Positions 5,909 through 12,440 of a DNA stretch of 15,305 nucleotides are shown here, piece by piece. The translations under genes were made by a program, and so were the position numbers. The notes beneath the pieces were generated by a model that had not been told where the DNA came from, did not search any database, and worked only from the letters and a program-made list of their open reading frames with translations. Where the stretch lies: NCBI GenBank assembly GCA_913020095.1, contig CAJWAH010000015.1, positions 1 to 15,305 of the forward strand, written 5' to 3'. Position 1 is the stretch's first letter, and every line of letters starts with the position of its first letter. The stretch is from an uncultured Synechococcus sp. GTDB taxonomy: Bacteria > Cyanobacteriota > Cyanobacteriia > PCC-6307 > Cyanobiaceae.

Positions 5909-7356
5909 GCTGCTTCCGCTAACTCTCTGGCCCAGGCCAAGACTTCGGCCACACGCTCAGCATTGGGGGCTTCGCAGTAGAGGCGCAGCAGTGGCTCGGT
6001 GCCGGAAAACCGCAGCATCAGCCAGTGGCTGGGTCCCAACCGCAGCTTGACGCCATCGGTGCGAATCACCTCCTGCACCGCCATGCCAGCAACGCTGCTG
6101 GGCGGCGCGTCAGCCAACTGCTGCTCGAGGCGCTGGCGGCTGTCCATGCCTGACAAGCGCAAATCCAAGCGGTCGTAATGGCTGCCGCCGCCGCAACGCT
6201 GCTGCAATGCCTCGAGGCGCGCACCCAAGGGCTGGCCGCCCTCCACCAAGGCCTCCAGCAGCAGCAGCGCTGCAAAAGCAGCATCACGCTCGGGCAAGTG
6301 CATGCCAAAGCCCACACCCCCTGATTCCTCACCACCCACCAGCACCTGGCCGCTGAGCATTTCGCTGGCGATGTATTTGAAACCAACCGGCTTTTCAACC
6401 ACCTCACGGCCAAGGTCTTCGGCGACGCGCCGCATCAAATCCGACCCGCTCACGGTCTTGATCACCTTGCCGGGCAGATTCCTGGCCCGGGCCAAATGAT
6501 CAATGAGCAGCGGCATCAGCAATTGAGTACTGCAGTAACGCCCTTGCTCGTCGATGGCGGCAATGCGATCGCCATCGCCATCAAAAACAATGCCCACTGC
6601 AGGCTGACCAGCGGCTGTGCTGGCTTTCACCTGGGCAATCAACTCGCTGAGGTAAGGAGCAAGCGGCTCCGGTGGATGGCCGCCAAAGAGGGGGTCCCGC
6701 TGGGAGCGAATTTCGCTCACCGCCTCCCCGAGCAGCGCCGGCAGGCCGCCAGCGGCCGAGCCATGCATTGGATCCACGATCACCTTGAGCCCCAAGCTCT
6801 GCAGCCCATGGCGCAGCGCATTGGTGTCCATCGCACCGCGCAGGCCTTGGAGGTACTCAGCCCAGCCGTCAAAGCATTCGGTTTCCCCGGGTTCGGGCAC
6901 GGTGATGCCGCCGGCCTGTAGGCGCCGCTCAACGCGCTTGGTGAAATCGCCTTCCACCGAGCCGCCGAAGTGGCCCTTGATCTTGAGGCCAAGCCACTCG
7001 GGAGGGTTATGGCTGGCAGTGATCACCAGAGCGCCGAGGGCACGCCGCTCCACCACCACCCAGCTGCAGGCAGGGGTGGGCAATGGCTCTTGCGCCAACA
7101 GTGGTTCCAAGCCAACTCCGCGCACCGCTGCAGCAATGGCGGCTGCCAATTCCGGCGCCAAAAAGCGGCGGTCGTAGCCGATCACCACGGTGCGGCTCTC
7201 CAGCTCCGGCGGGGCGGAATGGGCTAGCTCCGCGGCGGCAGCAGCGGCCACCGGCAACAGGCGCTCGATGGTGATGTCGACCCCGAGCACACCACGCCAA
7301 CCATCGGTGCCAAAGGCGATGGCTGCAGGCTCCAGGTGCAGGGGTGAGGACGACAT
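5905..7356 (-). CDS. Phosphoglucomutase/phosphomannomutase family protein (alpha-D-phosphohexomutase)
   Basis: Cytosolic phosphohexose mutase of 483 residues that moves phosphate between C1 and C6 of a hexose through a phosphoserine and a bisphosphate intermediate. All four domain signatures are present: FGTDGWRG (15-22), the catalytic-serine loop TASHNP (113-118, Ser115), the metal-binding DGDGDR (259-264), the sugar-binding GGEESGG (341-347) and the phosphate-binding RFSGTEP (449-455). The GGEESGG loop and overall length fit the phosphoglucomutase/phosphomannomutase group better than GlmM, but the preferred sugar cannot be fixed by eye. In cyanobacteria such enzymes feed glycogen and cell-envelope sugars. 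Its ATG overlaps the stop of the upstream metallo-hydrolase-like gene by one base (TGATG), and rdgB follows with an ATGA overlap. Confidence 0.93.
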   Translation of the reverse strand: MSSSPLHLEPAAIAFGTDGWRGVLGVDITIERLLPVAAAAAAELAHSAPPELESRTVVIGYDRRFLAPELAAAIAAAVRGVGLEPLLAQEPLPTPACSWVVVERRALGALVITASHNPPEWLGLKIKGHFGGSVEGDFTKRVERRLQAGGITVPEPGETECFDGWAEYLQGLRGAMDTNALRHGLQSLGLKVIVDPMHGSAAGGLPALLGEAVSEIRSQRDPLFGGHPPEPLAPYLSELIAQVKASTAAGQPAVGIVFDGDGDRIAAIDEQGRYCSTQLLMPLLIDHLARARNLPGKVIKTVSGSDLMRRVAEDLGREVVEKPVGFKYIASEMLSGQVLVGGEESGGVGFGMHLPERDAAFAALLLLEALVEGGQPLGARLEALQQRCGGGSHYDRLDLRLSGMDSRQRLEQQLADAPPSSVAGMAVQEVIRTDGVKLRLGPSHWLMLRFSGTEPLLRLYCEAPNAERVAEVLAWARELAEAA

Positions 7357-8099
7357 CAGTCAGCGCTGAGCTGATAGCAGTGTCCTGGATCGGGATCAAT
7401 GAAGCGGGTGTGCGGGTGCCGGCCAGCCAGCTGCGCTTGCTCCTCATCACTGTTGGCTTTGGCCTGCAGCACCTGCTGCAACAGTCCGCTGTAGGCCACA
7501 TCGCCTCCGGCCGTGCTGGCCAGCAGGTGGGCCGGTGTAAACCGCTCCAGCAGCTGCGGCACCACCGCACGACCCTTCACAAAAGCCCCTGCCACAGGCA
7601 GGCCTAAATCCATCACCGGTGTGATCACCGCCGTGAGGGGCTCGGCCGGCAAGGCCGGATCCAAGAAGCCATGGGGCTCGACATAGAGGCTTTCCCCGGA
7701 GCCGCGCAGCAGATAGCCATTTTCCACCTGGGGCACTGGTGCACCAGCGGTGGCCTGAATCTCGAGCGAACCGCGCTGCAGGCGTTCGCCAGGGCGCAGG
7801 GTGTCGGTCTGAGTGAAACCAAAGCGGCGGGCTTGCTGCACCGCTGCCGCAGAACCCACCACCGGCAGCGCCTTGGGCAAGCGCTCCAAGGTGGCGGGAT
7901 GGGCATGGTCTGGCAGGCCCTGGGTCAGCAGCAAACCATCGAGATCGCCTGGAATCGGCCACTCCCGGGGCAGCGTGCCTTCAAACAACCAACTCGCCCC
8001 ACCAAAACGCAGCGGACCCACCAACCAGGGATCCAGCAACAAGCGCTGGCCAGCGAGCTCAAGCAACCAGCCATTGGCGCCGAAATAGGTGAGCTGCAT
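7356..8099 (-). CDS. Metallo-beta-lactamase-fold protein with a degenerate metal motif
   Basis: Protein of 247 residues with the outline of the UlaG-like metallo-beta-lactamase fold: an N-terminal strand pattern LTYFGANGWLLEL (3-15), LLLDPWL (20-26), and LLLTQGLPDHAHPATL (56-71), where active enzymes read THxHxDH. Here the first two histidines are replaced (Gln60, Leu62) while Asp64-His65 remain and a further His is at 67. Later parts such as YVEPHG and AVITPV also fit the fold. Either metal binding uses a different set of residues or hydrolytic activity is lost. No function is assigned. It is first in the block leading into the phosphohexose mutase gene. It starts 41 bases from the divergent TM0106-type gene, so their promoters must share or overlap this short gap. 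Confidence 0.75.
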   Translation of the reverse strand: MQLTYFGANGWLLELAGQRLLLDPWLVGPLRFGGASWLFEGTLPREWPIPGDLDGLLLTQGLPDHAHPATLERLPKALPVVGSAAAVQQARRFGFTQTDTLRPGERLQRGSLEIQATAGAPVPQVENGYLLRGSGESLYVEPHGFLDPALPAEPLTAVITPVMDLGLPVAGAFVKGRAVVPQLLERFTPAHLLASTAGGDVAYSGLLQQVLQAKANSDEEQAQLAGRHPHTRFIDPDPGHCYQLSAD

Positions 8100-8139
8100 G
8101 GCAAGTGGCCCAGGCGGAGCACCCTTCTAGCTTGAATCG

Positions 8140-9579
8140 ATGGTGCATCCGCTCAGTGACCGCTTGCTGCGCAGCTGGCTGCGTTGCCGGCGCAAAGCCT
8201 GGCTGGATCGCCATGGGGATCCAGCCGAGCGGCTCTGGAACCCGCACCGCGCCCTGCAGCTGGCCGATCGCGAAAAGCGTTTGCAGCAATGCATTGATCA
8301 GCCACTCGAGCGCTGCACTGGCTTGGGGGCTCTGCAACGGGGCGAACCAGCGGTGCGTTTGTTGCTGCTGCGGCGCGACGGCATCTGCGGCCGGCCCACC
8401 TTGCTTCTGCGCAAACCGCAGCCCAGCCAGCTGGGCAGCTTCAGCTACCAGCCCGCACTGCTGCAACCGGGTCGCCACGGCACCCGGGAGCACCGCCTCA
8501 CCCTGGCGCTCTGGGGCTGGCTGCTGGAGCCGGTGCAAGGCACTGCGGCCAGCCAGGGCTGGCTGATCAATCCCCGCGGACAACGCCAACGGCTCAATCT
8601 CCACAGCGGCCTCAACCACCAAATGCAAACCGCCTTGACGCGGCTGCAGCAGGACCTCAAACGCCGCAACCCGCCGCCACTGACCCACGACCGGCGCAAA
8701 TGCACGCTCTGCAGCTGGCGCCGCAGCTGTGATGCGGTGGCCGAAGCACAAGGCGAACTGAGCACCGTGAGCGGCATTGGCGGCAAACGCCAGGAACTGC
8801 TGCAGGAGCTGGGAATCGCGAACCGCCAAGCCCTCGCCGATGCCCCAGGCGACTGGTTGCTGCAACAGCTGGAGGAGCGCGGCATCCAACAACCGGAGCT
8901 GGCCACCGAACTGATCGCCCAAGCGACTGTTCAGCAGCGCGGCATCGCCGAGCCGCTGCAGGCTGGCAACCCCGACCCCTTACCCGAGCTCCATGGGGCA
9001 CCCGGGGTGCTGCTCTACGACATCGAATCGGACCCTGATGCTCGAGACGATTTCCTGCATGGCTTTCTGCCCTTGAGCCGCGGGGCCGATGGCCGCTTTG
9101 AAGATGCTGACAGCGCTCCTTACCGGCCGATCCTGGCCTTGCGGGAGCACGGCGAAGATCGCCTCTGGCAGCGGCTGCAACGCCTGCTTGCAGCACACCC
9201 GGGCTGGCCGGTGCTGCACTACGGCGAAACCGAAGCGATCGCCTTAAAGCGGATGGCCGAGCGCCAAAACAGCGAACCGCCTCAAGGCTTGGTGGATTTG
9301 CACCAGCGCGTTCGGCAGCACTGGCGGCTGCCCGTCGACAGCTACGGCCTCAAAGCCGTGGCCAGCTGGCGGGGCTTTCGCTGGAGCCAACCCACCGCAG
9401 AAGGGGCCCGCTGCGTGTTGTGGTGGCGCCAATGGCGTGAACGCCACCAGCGACACCAACTCGATCAAATCCTTCGCTACAACCGCGACGACTGCCTGGC
9501 CACCTGGGCGGTGGCTCAGTGGCTATCGAACGCTGCCGCCTCCGGCAACGACAACTCCAGCCCAGCAAGCTCCGATTGA
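8140..9579 (+). CDS. TM0106-type RecB-like putative nuclease with RNase H-like domain
   Basis: Protein of 479 residues. The N-terminal part opens with SDRLLRSWLRCRRKAWLDRH (6-25), typical of the TM0106 RecB-like family. Cys16 with Cys188, Cys191 and Cys197 (C-x2-C-x5-C) matches the Cas4/AddB-style four-cysteine Fe-S site. A helix-hairpin-helix-like stretch VSGIGGKRQELL (210-221) follows. The C-terminal part looks like a DEDD exonuclease domain: DIE (294-296), HYGETEA (360-366), DLHQRV (386-391) and YNRDDC (447-452). In the RecB-like domain, the place where I expect GRPD has GRPT (84-87), and the following strand (FSYQPALLQ) lacks the D-x-K pattern, so that nuclease site looks lost. The 3' end overlaps the convergent ygfZ gene by 64 bases. 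The cellular role of this family is not established. Confidence 0.85.
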   Translation: MVHPLSDRLLRSWLRCRRKAWLDRHGDPAERLWNPHRALQLADREKRLQQCIDQPLERCTGLGALQRGEPAVRLLLLRRDGICGRPTLLLRKPQPSQLGSFSYQPALLQPGRHGTREHRLTLALWGWLLEPVQGTAASQGWLINPRGQRQRLNLHSGLNHQMQTALTRLQQDLKRRNPPPLTHDRRKCTLCSWRRSCDAVAEAQGELSTVSGIGGKRQELLQELGIANRQALADAPGDWLLQQLEERGIQQPELATELIAQATVQQRGIAEPLQAGNPDPLPELHGAPGVLLYDIESDPDARDDFLHGFLPLSRGADGRFEDADSAPYRPILALREHGEDRLWQRLQRLLAAHPGWPVLHYGETEAIALKRMAERQNSEPPQGLVDLHQRVRQHWRLPVDSYGLKAVASWRGFRWSQPTAEGARCVLWWRQWRERHQRHQLDQILRYNRDDCLATWAVAQWLSNAAASGNDNSSPASSD

Positions 9580-10355
9580 TCCCAGCAGCGGCGATGCAGC
9601 AGCAGCAGCCCGCGGTCCCCTTGGACTGAGGTCACCAGGGCGCCGCGCTCCCCGCTGGTGGTGCGCAGCTGCTGACCGGGCTCCGGTGCATCCGCTCCAG
9701 GCGCCACCACAAAACGCCGCAGTTGCTGCTTGAGGCCATCGCGTGAGTGCAGCTTGGCCAGGGTTTCCTGGCCCAGGTAGCAGCCCTTCTCAAGGCTCAC
9801 CCACCGGCGCAACCCCAGCTCAAAGGGGTTGAACTCTTCGCTGAGCTCCGCACCTGGAGCGGGGATGCCCTGATGGATCCGCAGCTGCTCCTGCTGCTCG
9901 GAGCTCAAGGCCGCCGAGGCCGCGAGCGGTTCGGGCAACGCCTCCCCTTCAGCCAGCAGCCAGTGCTGCCCCGGCAGCGACCAACCAGCACCGCCAGGCT
10001 CCCCGCCGGGCTGCACCAGCCCATGCCAAAGCAGCGCTTGCGGCTCACCCAGGGCCACACGATCAGCGGGGAACAAGACCCGATCGAGGGATTGGTGCAC
10101 CTGAGCCGCTGAGCCAGCGGTGACGAGCAAGTCGGCGCCATCACTCAGCACTGCAACGGCCGCCAGGGCCACCAATCGGGCCGTGGGGGTAACGCAGCAG
10201 GTTTCGATCAGGCTGCCGGGGGCAGCCCCTTCGATGGCCTGGGTGGTTTGGCCGTGCAGCACCCGCAAACTGCCCTCGCCGCGCAGGGGAATCCGGGCAA
10301 CCGGAAGCGTGAAACGGAAGGGGGACGCCGGCAGCGCCCAAACGCTCGCACTCAT
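9516..10355 (-). CDS. ygfZ: YgfZ/GcvT-domain folate-binding protein (Fe-S cluster maintenance)
   Basis: Protein of 279 residues with the YgfZ signature KGCYLGQE (190-197), including its conserved cysteine. The GcvT-like N-terminal layout is also seen: [12 protein letters not shown] (30-41), then [11 protein letters not shown] (53-63), where glycine-cleavage T-proteins and YgfZ bind folate. In E. coli YgfZ uses tetrahydrofolate to support assembly or repair of certain Fe-S enzymes, MiaB among them. It starts in an ATGA overlap (10352-10355) with the pyrE stop, so the two are made together. Its last 21 codons are antisense to the end of the TM0106-type gene. That protein itself has a likely Fe-S site, but convergent neighbours need not be related in function. 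Confidence 0.92.
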   Translation of the reverse strand: MSASVWALPASPFRFTLPVARIPLRGEGSLRVLHGQTTQAIEGAAPGSLIETCCVTPTARLVALAAVAVLSDGADLLVTAGSAAQVHQSLDRVLFPADRVALGEPQALLWHGLVQPGGEPGGAGWSLPGQHWLLAEGEALPEPLAASAALSSEQQEQLRIHQGIPAPGAELSEEFNPFELGLRRWVSLEKGCYLGQETLAKLHSRDGLKQQLRRFVVAPGADAPEPGQQLRTTSGERGALVTSVQGDRGLLLLHRRCWDQSELAGLELSLPEAAAFDSH

Positions 10356-10921
10356 GACTGAGCCGCCTGGCTGCGCTGATGCTCAGCCGCCACAGCACTG
10401 AGCTGGTAGAGGGCTTTGAGCTCCAGCCCTTCAGCAGCTAAAGCCGCCGCACCTCCTTCCTCGCGATCAACAATCGCCACCACCCGCTCCAGTTCGTAGC
10501 CAGCAGCGCGCAGTTGCTTGACGGCCTTCAGCGCCGAGCCACCGCTGGTGACCACGTCTTCCAACAGCGTGATCCGCGCACCAGGCTCGGGCAGCGGACC
10601 CTCCAGCCAAGCGCCGGTGCCATGGCCTTTGGCTTCCTTGCGCACGATCAAGGCATCCAACTCGCGGCCACTGAGGGCGGCGGCATGGGCCACCCAGCTG
10701 ACCATCGGATCGGCGCCGAGGGTGAGCCCCGCCACGGCGACCGCATTGGGCTCCACCAAGGCCAACAACTTGGGTGCCAGCAGCTGGGCGCCGCGGCCAC
10801 TGAGGGTGACTGGCTTGCAGTTGACGTAGTGCTCGCTGCTGCGGCCTGAGGCCAGGGTGAATTGACCGCGCCGGTAAGCCCGCGAGGCCAGCAGCTCAAG
10901 AAGGGGATCGGCAGCGGTCAT
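10352..10921 (-). CDS. pyrE: Orotate phosphoribosyltransferase
   Basis: Enzyme of 189 residues that joins orotate and PRPP to form orotidine 5'-phosphate, the fifth step of de novo pyrimidine synthesis. Seen: [16 protein letters not shown] (21-36), typical of OPRTs; the flexible-loop segment [10 protein letters not shown] (94-103); and the PRPP-binding loop [18 protein letters not shown] (117-134). The length is normal for the bacterial enzyme. It is first of the pyrE-ygfZ pair and divergent from the secreted hypothetical gene across 59 bases. The start ATG at 10921 is used because it gives the family's usual N-terminus. No pyrimidine-responsive attenuator is visible upstream in so short a gap. 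Confidence 0.96.
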   Translation of the reverse strand: MTAADPLLELLASRAYRRGQFTLASGRSSEHYVNCKPVTLSGRGAQLLAPKLLALVEPNAVAVAGLTLGADPMVSWVAHAAALSGRELDALIVRKEAKGHGTGAWLEGPLPEPGARITLLEDVVTSGGSALKAVKQLRAAGYELERVVAIVDREEGGAAALAAEGLELKALYQLSAVAAEHQRSQAAQS

Positions 10922-10980
10922 GAACTCTGGCGCGGAGGCTTCATCGTTTTTACCTTGAGCCCGGACTCCGTTACGCCTCC
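10922..10980. promoter_or_regulatory. Divergent promoter region between pyrE and the secreted hypothetical gene
   Basis: These 59 bases must hold the start signals for both directions. On the minus strand GGTAAAAACG offers a weak -10-like TAAAAA about 28 bases from the pyrE ATG. A convincing -35 is not seen for either side. A spaced inverted repeat (GGAGGC at 10934-10939, GCCTCC at 10975-10980) spans most of the gap, the right arm abutting the plus-strand ATG. The assignment rests on gene orientation rather than on clear motifs. Confidence 0.35.
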
Positions 10981-11463
10981 ATGGTCCGCCAAGCCCTCCT
11001 CAGCGCCTGCGTTGCCTTGCTGGCCGCGCCGGCTGCCGCTGGCCCCATGGTCTGCACCACCACCTTCGAAGCCCCGCTCGGCAGCGACCCCAATGAGCAG
11101 CCTGGTCAACCCGTGGAGGTGACCCGCTGCGGCGCCATCGAAACCACATCCGAGCTGATCGATCGACGGGCCTTCTCCTACACAGCGCCCTTCGCCCGCG
11201 GCATCGACATCACCCACCAGATCACCGACCTGCTGGGGATTTCGATGGGTGGCGGCGATGGCACCAAGGTGATGGGCTTTGGCTTCCCCGACCAAACCAT
11301 CGTTTGGGATGGCTCAGCGATCGAGAACACCTATCGCTCGCTGCTCGATGAGCAGAGCGGACCGCTGCCGAGCCGGGTGGCGGACCTGGAAACGCCTTAC
11401 ACCGGCAGCATGCGCAAGATTGAACCGCTGATCGAAATTGAGCCCGTTCGCGGCCTCTGGTGA
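10981..11463 (+). CDS. Secreted hypothetical protein, 160 residues
   Basis: Not assigned to a named family. The first 20 residues form a clear Sec signal peptide: Arg at position 3, a hydrophobic core [16 protein letters not shown], and an Ala-x-Ala-type cleavage site before Gly21. The mature part has two cysteines, Cys25 and Cys50, which could form a disulfide in the periplasm. It also has a Gly-rich turn GISMGGGDG (86-94) and ends in a Trp directly before the stop. No membrane segment follows the signal, no lipobox is seen and no catalytic motif is recognisable. Codon use resembles the neighbours, so it is a genuine gene. It precedes the tRNA gene by 28 bases on the same strand. Location outside the cytoplasm is the only property I can infer. 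Confidence 0.82.
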   Translation: MVRQALLSACVALLAAPAAAGPMVCTTTFEAPLGSDPNEQPGQPVEVTRCGAIETTSELIDRRAFSYTAPFARGIDITHQITDLLGISMGGGDGTKVMGFGFPDQTIVWDGSAIENTYRSLLDEQSGPLPSRVADLETPYTGSMRKIEPLIEIEPVRGLW

Positions 11464-11472
11464 CAGCTGGTT

Positions 11473-11478
11473 CACAAT
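11473..11478 (+). promoter_or_regulatory. Possible -10 element (CACAAT) upstream of the tRNA gene
   Basis: CACAAT lies 14-19 bases before the tRNA 5' end, a plausible place for a -10 box in a gap of only 28 bases. No good -35 is found at the right spacing (a TTGAGC at 11438-11443 is too far away). The tRNA could instead be co-transcribed with the upstream gene. Confidence 0.2.
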
Positions 11479-11491
11479 GGCTGTGCTGGCC

Positions 11492-11564
11492 GGGGGTCTA
11501 GCAATCTGGTGAATGCAGCGAACTCATAATTCGCCTTAGGCGAGTTCGATCCTCGCGACCCCCA
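11492..11564 (+). tRNA. tRNA with anticodon CAU (elongator Met, or Ile2 if lysidine-modified)
   Basis: A full cloverleaf can be folded by hand over 73 bases. The acceptor stem is GGGGGTC / GACCCCC (11492-11498, 11557-11563) with discriminator A at 11564. The D arm is 11501-11516, with only three Watson-Crick pairs (GCA/TGC) and a GG in the loop. The anticodon stem is GCGAA/TTCGC with loop CTCATAA (anticodon CAT, 11525-11527), followed by a 5-base variable loop. The T stem is GCGAG/CTCGC with loop TTCGATC. CCA is not encoded. It is not the initiator: the 1-72 pair is G-C and the three G-C pairs of the initiator anticodon stem are absent. Elongator Met and Ile2 share this anticodon, and I cannot separate them by eye. 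Four bases separate it from the next start codon. Confidence 0.93.
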
Positions 11565-11568
11565 TCCC

Positions 11569-12147
11569 ATGGCTCTCACCCTTTACGGCGGTGCCCGCAC
11601 CCGCGCCTCCATGCCCCGCTGGTACATGGAGGAAAAGGGCATCGCTTACGACTGGCGCATGCTCGACATGCGCGCCGGCGAGCACAGCCGCGAGCCGTTT
11701 TTAAGCATCAACCCCTTCGGCAAGTTGCCGGCCCTGGTGCACGAAGACCCAGCGCTGCCAAGCGGCCGCCTGCAACTGTTCGAAAGCGGCGCAATCTTGC
11801 TCTATCTGGCGGAGCTCAGCGGTGAATGCGGCAGCAGCGCCGAGCGCAGCCTGGCGGCCCAATGGGTGCTGTTTGCCAACGCAACCCTGGCGACGGCGTT
11901 GTTTGTTCCCAGCAATCGCGAGAAGGAGTTTCCGCGGCTGATGGGCGTGCTCAACAGGCTCCTCGATGGCGGCAAGCCGCTGATGGGCGGCAGCTGGGGG
12001 GTGGCTGACTGCGCCGTGAACGCGTATTTGGCTTATCTACCGATGTTTTTCCCCGATCTAGACCTGAGCCCCTATCCAGCCGTTCAGGCCACCATCGCCG
12101 CGACCCAGGCGCGGCCGGCCTACCGCAAGGTGATGGGACTGGCCTAA
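11569..12147 (+). CDS. Glutathione S-transferase family protein
   Basis: Cytosolic protein of 192 residues with a thioredoxin-like N-terminal domain: LTLYGGARTRAS (3-14), NPFGKLPALVHED with the cis-proline (48-60), and FESGAILLYLAE (70-81), the Glu-Ser glutathione-binding pair. A helical C-terminal domain follows and includes GGSWGVADCAVNAYLAYL, the usual GST C-domain signature region. Such enzymes conjugate or reduce electrophiles with glutathione; the class and substrate are unknown. The start is fixed by the fold, which begins at residue 3, and by a stop codon upstream (11527-11529, inside the tRNA) with no alternative start between. The ATG therefore sits only four bases after the tRNA 3' end, and any ribosome-binding site would lie inside the tRNA. 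Confidence 0.9.
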   Translation: MALTLYGGARTRASMPRWYMEEKGIAYDWRMLDMRAGEHSREPFLSINPFGKLPALVHEDPALPSGRLQLFESGAILLYLAELSGECGSSAERSLAAQWVLFANATLATALFVPSNREKEFPRLMGVLNRLLDGGKPLMGGSWGVADCAVNAYLAYLPMFFPDLDLSPYPAVQATIAATQARPAYRKVMGLA

Positions 12148-12157
12148 CTCGGGCCCT

Positions 12158-12406
12158 GTGAATTGTTCAGTGAGGGATGGAAAACAAGTCGTTGCAGAAT
12201 GGCGGCCCAAGCCCGCATGGATGCCCTCCCCGTCTGCCGATCGACGCCTTCAGCAGCTTTGGCGCCGCATGAAAGCAGGGGAACGCATTCGCCGGCGCTG
12301 GCCTGATCCTGCGGCGGCTGCGCCCGATTCGATGACGGCCGACCCGTTAGCGCCCCTGCTGCAGCATCTGCACCGCAGCTGGCACAGCGCCACCGGCGAC
12401 TCATAA
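12158..12406 (+). CDS. Small basic hypothetical protein, 82 residues
   Basis: Not recognised. The reading uses a GTG start 11 bases after the GST stop; an internal ATG at 12221 would give 61 residues. The C-terminal two thirds show typical coding base use for this genome, with mostly G or C at third positions. That part reads as an Arg/Trp-rich helix (DRRLQQLWRRMKAGERIRRR), a proline-alanine linker, and a second helix ending in LLQHLHRSWHSA. The basic helix could bind nucleic acid or membrane, but no fold is assigned. The opposite-strand reading over the same bases looks like a shadow. Gap to the next gene is 34 bases, so it may be co-transcribed with the GST and CorC-type genes. Existence of the gene is likely; its start is uncertain. 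Confidence 0.55.
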   Translation: MNCSVRDGKQVVAEWRPKPAWMPSPSADRRLQQLWRRMKAGERIRRRWPDPAAAAPDSMTADPLAPLLQHLHRSWHSATGDS

Positions 12407-12440
12407 TTCAGCCATTCGCCAGCTGGCATCCACAGAGTTC

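Noticed and set aside
12144..12404. Minus-strand open frame of 86 codons opposite the small hypothetical gene
   Set aside because: No recognisable protein pattern, and it is the complement of a better plus-strand reading.
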